Origin: Verrucomicrobiota bacterium
Lineage (GTDB): Bacteria; Verrucomicrobiota; Verrucomicrobiia; Opitutales; Opitutaceae
Assembly: GCA_023391285.1 (NCBI GenBank)
Contig: JAEWBF010000118.1
Span: 1 to 34,212 of the forward strand
Direction: 5' to 3'
Length of the DNA stretch: 34,212 nt
Below are positions 21,915 to 28,681 of the stretch, in pieces. Every line of letters starts with the position of its first letter. Position 1 is the first letter of the stretch. The notes under the pieces are model-generated. The model made no database searches. It was not told the DNA's origin and worked only from the letters and a program-made list of their open reading frames with translations. The position numbers and the translations under genes were made by a program.

Positions 21915-22307
21915 TTAAGACGCAAACGAAGGCGCGCGGGGAGAAAGCGCCGCGCGGGAGACAAATTGCCAGGTGCGGCCGAGCTCAGGCGGAGCGGCTG
22001 TGTGCTCGGTGAGCGCAGGCGGCGCGACATCACGCAAGGAAACAGGGGCGGATGTGCAGGCGCAGATCAGACAGACGCAGACTGCGGCTGGAACGGTGAG
22101 GTCGATTTCGGATGGAGCGCGTTTGATCCAGCCGCTTTCGACGACTTCGCAGGTGTCGGACGGTTGGGCGTCGGACGTGGGCGCGTGGTGATCGGTTGCG
22201 CAATGAAAAATCTCGTCCAAGCCGATCGCTTCGAAGTCGCAGTGTGCGGTGGCGGGAATCCAGAGGGCCACGAGCAGCAGGCAGGCGAGTTGGCGGAAGC
22301 GCAGCAC
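21915..22307 (-). CDS. Exported Cys/His-rich protein heading the metal-efflux operon
   Basis: A 130-aa protein from a GTG at 22307. The frame is open to an ATG at 22448, but that lies against the divergent degP start, so the shorter form, which begins directly with a signal peptide (L-R-F-R-Q-L-A-C-L-L-L-V-A-L-W-I-P-A-T-A), is preferred. Cysteines occur at 9, 23, 36, 53, 77, 79, 82 and 84, with H22, H35, H40 and H41. Residues 70-84 are hydrophobic and Cys-rich (A-A-V-C-V-C-L-I-C-A-C). Small Cys/His-rich exported proteins are common first genes of heavy-metal RND operons, and this one lies 122 bp upstream of the czcC-like gene on the same strand. Function unknown; metal binding or sensing is a guess. 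Confidence 0.65.
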   Translation of the reverse strand: MLRFRQLACLLLVALWIPATAHCDFEAIGLDEIFHCATDHHAPTSDAQPSDTCEVVESGWIKRAPSEIDLTVPAAVCVCLICACTSAPVSLRDVAPPALTEHTAAPPELGRTWQFVSRAALSPRAPSFAS

Positions 22308-22448
22308 GGAAAAGCACGAAAGGGGCGGGCGAAGGGGAGTCAAGCGACCGGCGGGAAGGGCAGAAGCCTTCAAATTTGTAAGGTTGGAGAAAGGGAGCGG
22401 AAGGGGCGATGTGCGATCTTGGGGAAAACCAAACAGAGGCTTTCGCAT
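22308..22448. promoter_or_regulatory. Divergent promoter region between metal operon and degP
   Basis: This 141-bp gap separates two divergent genes and must contain start signals for both if the 22307 start is right. AGAGG at 22435-22439 is the probable ribosome-binding site of degP, 9 bases before its ATG. I find no clear inverted-repeat operator. It is not possible to place the -10 and -35 boxes with confidence. Confidence 0.4.
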
Positions 22449-23987
22449 ATGAATTCACAGAAACATTCTCGCACACGCGCGGCGCTTCTCGCGCTGGCGC
22501 TCTTTGGGGTTGGCAGTTTGGGTGGGGTCGCTTGGTCGGCGACGGCCGGGTCGAATCCTTCCGTGACCGTGAAGGTCGATGAAAAGCCGATTGCGTCGGA
22601 CGCTTCGTCGCCGCTGGGGGCGAGCTATGCGCCCATCGTCAAGAAAGTCGCTCCGAGTGTGGTGAAGGTGCTCGTGGCTGAAAAGGCGAAGAGCGTGCCC
22701 GCCGCGATGGAGGGGCATCCGTTTTTCGATTTGCCGGGTTTCCGGGAATTTTTCGGCGATCAACAAGGGCGGCAGTTTGGCGGTCGCCGCGGAGGCGCGC
22801 TGCGGCAGCCGCCGGCGCAAGGCTTGGGCTCGGGCGTGGTCGTGAGCGCGGACGGATATATTTTGACCAACAGCCACGTGGTTCGCGGCGCGGATACGAT
22901 CAAGGTGTCGTTGAACGACGGCCGTGAGTTGACGGCGAAAGTGGTGGGCACGGATCCGGAGACGGACCTCGCGGTGATCAAAGTCGACGCGAAGGATCTG
23001 CCGGCGATCACGTTTACCGACAGCGACAAGGTCGAGGTTGGCGACAAGGTGCTGGCGGTGGGAAATCCGTTCGGTATCGGCCAGACGGTTACGAGTGGAA
23101 TGGTGAGCGGCCTGGGTCGCGCGACGCTGGGACTCGACTATGAAGATTTCATTCAGACGGACGCGGCGATCAATCCGGGCAACTCCGGTGGTGCGCTCGT
23201 CGACGCGCATGGACGCTTGATCGGAATCAACACGGCGATCCTGAGCCGCACGGGCGGTTTCCAGGGGATCGGTTTTGCGGTGCCGGCGAATCTCGCGCGG
23301 AACGTGATGGAGCAGCTCGTGAAGAACGGAAAGGTGATCCGCGGTTACCTCGGCGTGAGCGTGCAGGATATCACGTCGACCCTGGCGGAACATTTCGAGT
23401 TGAAGGAGCGCAAAGGCGCGCTGGTCGCGGACGTCGTGCCGGACAGCCCGGCGGACAAGGCCGGTCTGCAGAACGGCGACATCATCACGAAGTTCAACGG
23501 CAAGACGGTGAACGACGCGCGTCATCTCAAGCTCACGGTGGCGACGGTGCCGCCGGGCGAGAAGGTGAAGACGGAAGTGTTGCGCGATGGCGATGTGAAG
23601 ACGCTCGACGTCACGATCACGAAGCGCCCCGGCGACCGTTCGCTGGCGCGCGACGACAGAGGTTCGTTCGACGCGGAAGACACGGGCACGTTGCGCGGCG
23701 TGGGTGTGTCGGACCTCGATCCGCAGGCGCGGCGTGAGTTTGGGGTGCCGCGGAATGTGCGCGGCGCGCTCGTCACGAGCGTCGAGCCGGATTCGGCGGC
23801 GGCGGCGGCGGGCCTGCAGCCGGGCGATGTGATCCAGGAGATCAATCGCGAGCCGGTGGGGAATGCGGATGATGCGATCCGGTTGACCGAGAATGCGGAC
23901 AGCAAGCAGACGCTCGTGCGGATCTGGAATCAGCGCGGAACGCGTTACCTCGTCGTGGACGAGTCCCAGTCGACCGACGGCGAATAA
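22449..23987 (+). CDS. degP: DegP/HtrA-family periplasmic serine protease (Do type)
   Basis: A 512-aa protein. The frame is open upstream, but the ATG at 22449 has AGAGG at 22435-22439 and is followed at once by a signal peptide (A-L-L-A-L-A-L-F-G-V-G-S-L, cleavage near 30). The trypsin-like domain carries the triad His143 (T-N-S-H-V-V), Asp173 (E-T-D-L-A-V-I) and Ser246 (G-N-S-G-G-A). A Gly/Arg-rich LA-type loop lies at about 104-120. Two PDZ domains follow (about 320-410 and 425-505). It degrades or refolds damaged envelope proteins. It is divergent from the metal-efflux operon and is followed by a response-regulator/kinase pair, as in envelope-stress loci, although it has its own terminator. 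Confidence 0.95.
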   Translation: MNSQKHSRTRAALLALALFGVGSLGGVAWSATAGSNPSVTVKVDEKPIASDASSPLGASYAPIVKKVAPSVVKVLVAEKAKSVPAAMEGHPFFDLPGFREFFGDQQGRQFGGRRGGALRQPPAQGLGSGVVVSADGYILTNSHVVRGADTIKVSLNDGRELTAKVVGTDPETDLAVIKVDAKDLPAITFTDSDKVEVGDKVLAVGNPFGIGQTVTSGMVSGLGRATLGLDYEDFIQTDAAINPGNSGGALVDAHGRLIGINTAILSRTGGFQGIGFAVPANLARNVMEQLVKNGKVIRGYLGVSVQDITSTLAEHFELKERKGALVADVVPDSPADKAGLQNGDIITKFNGKTVNDARHLKLTVATVPPGEKVKTEVLRDGDVKTLDVTITKRPGDRSLARDDRGSFDAEDTGTLRGVGVSDLDPQARREFGVPRNVRGALVTSVEPDSAAAAAGLQPGDVIQEINREPVGNADDAIRLTENADSKQTLVRIWNQRGTRYLVVDESQSTDGE

Positions 23988-24023
23988 GAATTGTCAGCAG
24001 GGTTTGTGGTTTGTGCAGGGGTT

Positions 24024-24066
24024 GAGCTCCGGGTGTGGGAACGCCCGGAGCTCTTTGGTTGTTTTT
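24024..24066 (+). terminator. Terminator after degP
   Basis: GAGCTCCGGG (24024-24033) pairs with CCCGGAGCTC (24044-24053) across a 10-base loop, followed by a T-rich run (TTTGGTTGTTTTT). It lies 36 bp after the degP stop and separates it from the response-regulator gene. Confidence 0.85.
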
Positions 24067-24123
24067 GATTCCGGCGGCGTTCATAGACGCCCCATCAACG
24101 GCTGATCCGATTCTCGAATTCTC

Positions 24124-24792
24124 ATGCGTGTGCTCGTAGTCGAAGACGATGCGAAGATCGCGTCCTTTGTGGTGAAAGGCCTCAAGCAGGAAGGCTATGC
24201 CGTCGACCATGCGAGTGATGGCGACACCGGGTTGGCGCTGGCGAGCTCGACGGAGTTCGATGCGGCGGTCGTCGATATCATGCTGCCGGGCCTGGATGGG
24301 TTGAGTTTGGTGCGGCGCTTGCGAGCGCAGCGGAGCGATGTGCCGGTGCTTTTCCTGAGTGCGCGCGCGACGGTGGAGGATCGCGTGAAAGGATTGCAGG
24401 CGGGCGGGGACGATTATTTGACGAAGCCCTTCGCGTTTGCGGAGCTGTCGGCGCGATTGCAGGCGTTGATCCGGCGGGCGACGCGGACGCCGGAGGCGAC
24501 GAAGCTGACGGCGGGCGATGTGACGATGGATTTGGTGGCGCGGACGGTGACGGTGGGCGGACGGCTGGTGGAGCTGCAGCCGCGGGAGTTCGCGTTGTTG
24601 GAGTATTTGTTGCGACATGCGGGCCGGCCGGTGACGAAGGTGATGATCCTCGAGCACGTCTGGGACTACAGTTTCGATCCGCAGACGAATGTGGTGGACG
24701 TATTGATGTCGCGACTACGCAGCAAAGTGGATCCGGAGAAGACGCGGATCGAGACGCTGCGCGGGGTGGGGTATGTGCTGCGGAAAAGTTGA
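24124..24792 (+). CDS. OmpR/CusR-type response regulator
   Basis: A 222-aa two-domain regulator. The receiver (1-115) has the acidic pair D8-D9, phospho-acceptor Asp51 (V-V-D-I-M-L-P), a switch Ser in F-L-S-A-R and Lys in L-T-K-P-F. The C-terminal winged helix (about 125-220) has the OmpR signature L-Q-P-R-E-F-A-L-L-E-Y-L-L and N-V-V-D-V-L-M-S-R-L-R-S-K-V-D. It matches the CusR/CopR/QseB group, which often control metal efflux. Its kinase follows 10 bp downstream. A link to the divergent czc-like operon is plausible but unproven, since no direct repeat typical of CusR sites is visible at 22308-22448. Confidence 0.93.
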   Translation: MRVLVVEDDAKIASFVVKGLKQEGYAVDHASDGDTGLALASSTEFDAAVVDIMLPGLDGLSLVRRLRAQRSDVPVLFLSARATVEDRVKGLQAGGDDYLTKPFAFAELSARLQALIRRATRTPEATKLTAGDVTMDLVARTVTVGGRLVELQPREFALLEYLLRHAGRPVTKVMILEHVWDYSFDPQTNVVDVLMSRLRSKVDPEKTRIETLRGVGYVLRKS

Positions 24793-24815
24793 GAGTTGAG
24801 CGATGAGAGTTGAGA
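24786..24815. repeat. Heptameric GTTGAGA-type repeat spanning stop and start codons
   Basis: AAAGTTGAGAGTTGAGCGAT then GAGAGTTGAGA spans the end of the response-regulator gene and the first codons of the kinase gene. The TGA of the regulator (24790-24792) and the ATG of the kinase (24803) both fall inside the repeat. Confidence 0.8.
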
Positions 24816-26281
24816 CCAGAGACAGCGCAGCGGAGGGGCGGAGGCGGAGTTTCGATCCGCGGCGGTCGCTGGCGGTGCGGTTGAGCTTGTGGTTTGCGGC
24901 GATGTTCGCGGTCGGGTTTACGGCGATTTTTGGGTTGTTGTATTGGACGCTGGGGCGGCAGATCGAGGCGCAGGAGGCGGAGGCGTTGCAGCTGCGGTTG
25001 CAGCAATACGCGGATATCTATGCGGCGACGGGGTTGAACGGGTTGCGGCAGCGGGTGGCGGAGGACAGTGCATCGCCGCGCGTGCGGTCGTTGTTCATTC
25101 GTCTGATCGGTCCGCGCGGCGATCCGATTTGGGGGCTGATTCCGCCGGGGTGGATTGAAGAAGATGCGCGTCGCGTCGCGGTGCCCGACGGATGGGGCGG
25201 TTGGACGGAGCGGCGGACGTATTCGGTGCGCGTGCCGAAGGACGAGCAGCAGGATTTGGCGGTGGCGGGACAGGTGTTGCCGGGCGGGCTGTTGCTGCAG
25301 GTCGGGCGGAGCACGGACAGCAAGGCGGTGTTGCTGGCGCCGCTGCGCAGAACCTTTCTGTCGGTGGGAGGCGCGGTGGTGGTGGTGGGGTTTGCAGCGG
25401 GGGTGATTGCGGCGCGGCGGGCGACGCGGCCGTTGCGCGATGTGATCGCGACCGCGCAAAGGATCATCGCGACGGGGGCGCTGGACGCGCGCGTGCCGGC
25501 GCCGAAGCGGAACGACGACGTGGCGGAGCTGGTGCGGGCGTTCAATACGGTGCTCGACAAGAATGCGGGCTTGTTGCGCGCGATGCGGGAGGCGCTGGAC
25601 AACGTGGCGCATGATTTACGGACGCCGCTGACGCGACTCCGCGGCACGGCGGAGCTGGCGCTGCACGGAGCGGCGAGCGGTGGCGGAGCGGGCGCGCAGA
25701 CGGAGGCATTGGCGGATTGCGTGGAGCAGGCGGATGACGTGCTGCGGCTCTTGTGGACGCTGATGGAAATCTCCGAAGCGGAAGTGGGGATGTTGAAGTT
25801 GGAGAAATCGGAATGCGATCTGAGCGAACTCGCGCGAAGCGCGACGGAGCTGTATGCCGAGGTGGCCGAGGCGAAACCGGTGACGTTGCAGGTGGAAGGC
25901 GAGATGCCGTTGCGCGTCCTTGGCGACGCGACGCGTCTGCGGCAGGCGATCGCGAATCTGGTGGATAATGCGGTGAAGTATACGCCGGCGGGCGGGCGTG
26001 TGTCGGTGCGCGTCGCGCGCGAAGGTGACGACGCGGTCGTGAGCGTGAGGGATACGGGACCCGGCGTGCCGGTCGCGGAGCAGACGCGGGTGTGGGAGAG
26101 GTTGTATCGCGGCGACTGGAGCCGGTCGGAACGCGGACTCGGATTGGGCCTCAGCATGGTGCGCGCAATTATCGAAGCGCACGGGGGGCACGTGGCATTG
26201 CGCAATGCCGCTGAAGGTGGAGCGGTGTTTGAGCTGCGGCTCAAGGCGGTTGCTGACGAGGTCCCCTCCGGGAACGTGTAA
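24803..26281 (+). CDS. CusS-like membrane sensor histidine kinase
   Basis: A 492-aa kinase. TM1 is about residues 28-50, the periplasmic sensor about 51-183, TM2 about 186-205 and HAMP about 206-260. HisKA carries the phospho-His at 270 (N-V-A-H-D-L-R-T-P-L-T-R). The ATPase domain follows, with the N box N-L-V-D-N-A-V-K-Y-T, G1 D-T-G-P-G-V-P and G2 G-L-G-L-G-L-S-M-V. The start ATG lies in the heptameric repeat, 10 bp after the regulator stop; M-R-V-E-T-R is encoded partly by repeat sequence, so a slightly later start is conceivable. It pairs with the upstream regulator and senses an envelope signal, perhaps metal or misfolded protein. Confidence 0.93.
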   Translation: MRVETRDSAAEGRRRSFDPRRSLAVRLSLWFAAMFAVGFTAIFGLLYWTLGRQIEAQEAEALQLRLQQYADIYAATGLNGLRQRVAEDSASPRVRSLFIRLIGPRGDPIWGLIPPGWIEEDARRVAVPDGWGGWTERRTYSVRVPKDEQQDLAVAGQVLPGGLLLQVGRSTDSKAVLLAPLRRTFLSVGGAVVVVGFAAGVIAARRATRPLRDVIATAQRIIATGALDARVPAPKRNDDVAELVRAFNTVLDKNAGLLRAMREALDNVAHDLRTPLTRLRGTAELALHGAASGGGAGAQTEALADCVEQADDVLRLLWTLMEISEAEVGMLKLEKSECDLSELARSATELYAEVAEAKPVTLQVEGEMPLRVLGDATRLRQAIANLVDNAVKYTPAGGRVSVRVAREGDDAVVSVRDTGPGVPVAEQTRVWERLYRGDWSRSERGLGLGLSMVRAIIEAHGGHVALRNAAEGGAVFELRLKAVADEVPSGNV

Positions 26282-26296
26282 CCTAATAGGTTACAC
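26276..26296. promoter_or_regulatory. 21-bp perfect palindrome over the kinase stop codon
   Basis: GTGTAACCTA (26276-26285), centre A, TAGGTTACAC (26287-26296): all ten positions pair. The TAA stop of the kinase gene lies within it. No T tract follows, and the AT content is high for this region, so an operator is more likely than a terminator. The gene it would control is not evident. Confidence 0.5.
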
Positions 26297-26549
26297 ATTG
26301 GGTTTATTGGGCGAGGTGCAGCGCCAGGAGGATGGCGGCGAGCGTGAGCCGGATGCAGGAGGGTGCGCGGGCGGAGGGAGGGCAGATCGAGAGGGGAGGC
26401 TGCTGAAAGCGGGGGAGCGGGGCGCGGCTGGCGACGGTGCGGTTGAAAGGGGCTCCGCGCGGGCATGTGATCGGAATGCTGCGGCGAAAGCAGACGAGCG
26501 GAGCGGTGAAGCGGCTGATGGAAGCGGCAAGGGTGGTGGCGCGCACGGG
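26297..26549. other. Gene-free stretch downstream of the kinase
   Basis: About 250 bp between the kinase gene and the small helical-protein gene. Several short frames are open on both strands because of high GC, but none has a ribosome-binding site or recognisable domain. A plus-strand frame ending at TAG near 26550 reads G-A-V-K-R-L-M-E-A-A-R-V-V-A-R-T-G at its end and might be a gene remnant. Confidence 0.4.
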
Positions 26550-26774
26550 CTAGCGTTTCCAAGCGGTTTCCTTGGCTTCGTCGTAGTGGCGGAAGGCGGA
26601 GCGGAGGCCGGTGAGGACTTCGGCGGAGGTTTCGAGGAGGGCTTGGAAGCGGGGTTCGGCGACGCGTTCGACGTCGGTGTGAAGGTGGTCGATCAAATCG
26701 GTGAGCCGATGCTGGATGTTTTCACTGTGGCTGCGGGGCTCGCCGGCAGGCTCCGGGGCAGTGTCTGTGTTCAT
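26550..26774 (-). CDS. Small acidic all-helical protein, 74 aa
   Basis: From the ATG at 26774 the protein reads M-N-T-D-T-A-P-E-P, then about 60 residues that are clearly helical and amphipathic (I-Q-H-R-L-T-D-L-I-D-H-L-H-T-D-V-E-R-V-A-E). It ends Y-D-E-A-K-E-T-A-W-K-R. There is no signal peptide, membrane helix or Cys. The composition differs from shadow frames nearby, and a possible -10 box (TAGTAT, 26787-26782 on the minus strand) lies 7 bases upstream of the ATG, which would make the transcript nearly leaderless. I do not recognise the family; size and helicity suggest a coiled-coil or membrane-associated helper. Confidence 0.65.
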   Translation of the reverse strand: MNTDTAPEPAGEPRSHSENIQHRLTDLIDHLHTDVERVAEPRFQALLETSAEVLTGLRSAFRHYDEAKETAWKR

Positions 26775-26780
26775 AACTTG

Positions 26781-26814
26781 GATACTATCGCATCGGCAAT
26801 TTGGATGCGGTATC
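26781..26814. promoter_or_regulatory. Bulged inverted repeat upstream of the small helical-protein gene
   Basis: GATAC...GTATC (26781-26785/26810-26814) encloses CGCATC...GATGCG (26789-26794/26804-26809), with TAT bulged on the left. It includes the putative -10 box of the 74-aa gene on the minus strand. It could be an operator, or the end of the upstream transcript. Confidence 0.35.
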
Positions 26815-26850
26815 GAGGAAAGCCCGGTGTGCGGGCATCCGGCCGGGACT

Positions 26851-27462
26851 CTAGACGGCCGCGCCGGCGGGGATCGGAGCGGACCGATCGAGGCGGCGCT
26901 CGGTGCGAAGCTGAGCCAGGGCGGAGCGCGAAAACTCCTTGGGAGCGGGCAGGCGTCGTTCGCCGGGTGCGAAGTCGAAGATTCGAGTGAGGCGGGCGTG
27001 CAGGCGGGCTTCGGCGCGGGCGAGAAGTGCGACGGCGTCCGCAATGGGGTGGCCGAGCTCGCGAGCGGCAGTTTCGAGGGGATGCTGGAGGATTTCGACG
27101 TGATGCACGAGCAGGGCCTCGTCGACGGGCAGTTCGGCGATCAGCGGCGCGAAGCAGCCCGGCAGGAGCGCATGGTGTTGTGCGTGTGAGATGGCGATGA
27201 GGGCATGCCAGGCGCGATCGCGGGTGTGTGCGGGGACGCCGCCGCGAACATAGTCGACGATCGCGTGCCGAAAAATCTGCTGCCAGCGCGAGACGAGAGA
27301 CGTGTCGGCGGGCAGGGATTCAGACCAGCGAAGGGCCAAGGGGAGGTGCTGCGCGACAACGACGGCGCCATCGGCGTCGCTGCCCAGCCGCGCGGCGAGA
27401 AAGGACTGCAGGCGATCTCGAGTGGCGCGCGCGGCGGGAGAGAGGTCGGCGGCGGAGGGCAT
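26851..27462 (-). CDS. Unknown helical, His-rich protein, 203 aa
   Basis: A 203-aa protein without signal peptide or transmembrane helix. It appears all-helical, and its centre is rich in His (W-H-A-L-I-A-I-S-H-A-Q-H-H-A-L-L-P and L-L-V-H-H-V-E-I-L-Q-H-P-L-E). Cys occurs once. It follows the PocR-AraC regulator gene by 40 bp on the same strand, so the two are probably cotranscribed. I recognise no family. A helical bundle with clustered His could bind a metal or haem, as hemerythrins do, but the hemerythrin motif order is not evident. The C-terminal 40 residues are Arg/Pro/Ala-rich and probably disordered. Confidence 0.75.
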   Translation of the reverse strand: MPSAADLSPAARATRDRLQSFLAARLGSDADGAVVVAQHLPLALRWSESLPADTSLVSRWQQIFRHAIVDYVRGGVPAHTRDRAWHALIAISHAQHHALLPGCFAPLIAELPVDEALLVHHVEILQHPLETAARELGHPIADAVALLARAEARLHARLTRIFDFAPGERRLPAPKEFSRSALAQLRTERRLDRSAPIPAGAAV

Positions 27463-27502
27463 GGTCGCGAAGAAAGAGCTCGGGCGGCGCGAGCGGATGG
27501 GA

Positions 27503-28492
27503 TTACGCGGCGTGTTGCAGGGAACGAGAGGCGGGGCTGGTCGAGCCGTGCAGACGATCGCGGTATTTGGTCGGGGCTTCGCCGGCGATGCGGCGAAACA
27601 CGCGGTTGAACTGGGAGAGCGACTGGAAGCCGCAGGCGTAGGCCGCCTCGCTGATGCGGACGTGCGGGTTGAGGAGGCGTTCTTTGACGGCCTCGATCCG
27701 GAGGCGGGCGAGGTAGTCGGTGAACGTGAGGCCGGTGGTGCGCTTGAAGATTTTGCAGAAGTAGAAACCGCTCATGTTGGCGGCGCGGGCGACCTGGTTG
27801 AGCGAGAGTTCTTCGGTGTAGTGTTCCGCCATGAACGCGCGGGCCTTGGTGATGGCGGGGAGTTCGGCGGCGCCTTCCTGGACCATGACCTGGTTGCTGA
27901 GCGACGCGAGGTGCTGGGCGAAAACGCTCAGGAGGCGGACCATCGAGTCGTATTGTTTCCGATTGACGACGCGCGTCTGGAAGTAAGCGGTTTCGAGCTT
28001 GGCTTCGTCGAAGGTGGCGCCGAGTTCGCCGAGCTGGCGGGTGACCTTCTTGAAGCTGGCGCGCGTGGGCGGCGCGAGCAGAACCTGGCCGGTCTGGAGG
28101 TGGCCGATGACGGTGGCGCCGACGCGGACGGGCGCGACGGATTCGGTGAGACCGGCGAAGCACTGGGCCGTGACGGGCTCGTTGCTCGCCTGCGACTCCA
28201 TGCACTGCTGCATGCGGAGGCAGGCGGCGCAGGCCTTGTTGTTGGCGGCCATGAGGGCGCAGAACGGGTTGAGCTGCTTCGACTGGTGAATGGGCGACTG
28301 GAAGGTGCCGATGGGGCGGAGGGCGAGGGGGAGACCGGTGGTGGTCTCGTAGGCCTTCACGTAATCGCGAAAGATTTCGGAGCGCTGCAGGTGAGGAACG
28401 ACGCTGCGTTCCGGCTGGATCGGCTCGGCGGAGGCGAGGGCGCTGGTCGAAGGGAGGGGGGACGTGTGTTGCACGGTCCGAGAATACGGCAC
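27503..28492 (-). CDS. PocR-domain AraC-family regulator
   Basis: A 329-aa cytoplasmic regulator. After a variable 35-residue N-terminus comes a PocR sensory domain (about 36-200) with its Cys cluster: N-P-F-C78, C88-A-A-C91, C97 and C111. The AraC DNA-binding domain spans about 222-315, with two helix-turn-helix units (L-S-L-N-Q-V-A-R-A-A-N-M-S and I-S-E-A-A-Y-A-C-G-F-Q-S-L-S-Q-F-N-R-V-F-R-R). PocR domains are thought to bind small hydrocarbon-type ligands or to sense through their Cys cluster. The start codon is GTG at 28492; another GTG at 28474 is possible. Its probable partner is the unknown gene downstream. Target promoters are not identifiable. Confidence 0.92.
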   Translation of the reverse strand: MPYSRTVQHTSPLPSTSALASAEPIQPERSVVPHLQRSEIFRDYVKAYETTTGLPLALRPIGTFQSPIHQSKQLNPFCALMAANNKACAACLRMQQCMESQASNEPVTAQCFAGLTESVAPVRVGATVIGHLQTGQVLLAPPTRASFKKVTRQLGELGATFDEAKLETAYFQTRVVNRKQYDSMVRLLSVFAQHLASLSNQVMVQEGAAELPAITKARAFMAEHYTEELSLNQVARAANMSGFYFCKIFKRTTGLTFTDYLARLRIEAVKERLLNPHVRISEAAYACGFQSLSQFNRVFRRIAGEAPTKYRDRLHGSTSPASRSLQHAA

Positions 28493-28681
28493 GAGCGGCG
28501 TTTGGTGAATTGGAGCCGGGGCGATATCCCACTAGGGATTTTTCTTAGTCGACCGTTGTATAAAACGTAAGTGGCTGACAGATAGGTTGAAGCGCGATGA
28601 GTGTGAAGACTTTGGATACGGATCCCGAAAAGCCACATAACAAGGGATGCGGGGAGAAAACCAAGGGAGACGAAGACAGCG

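Noticed and set aside
21798..22448. N-terminal extension of the degP frame
   Set aside because: Composition is non-protein-like, it overlaps opposite-strand genes, and a signal peptide begins directly at the ATG at 22449.
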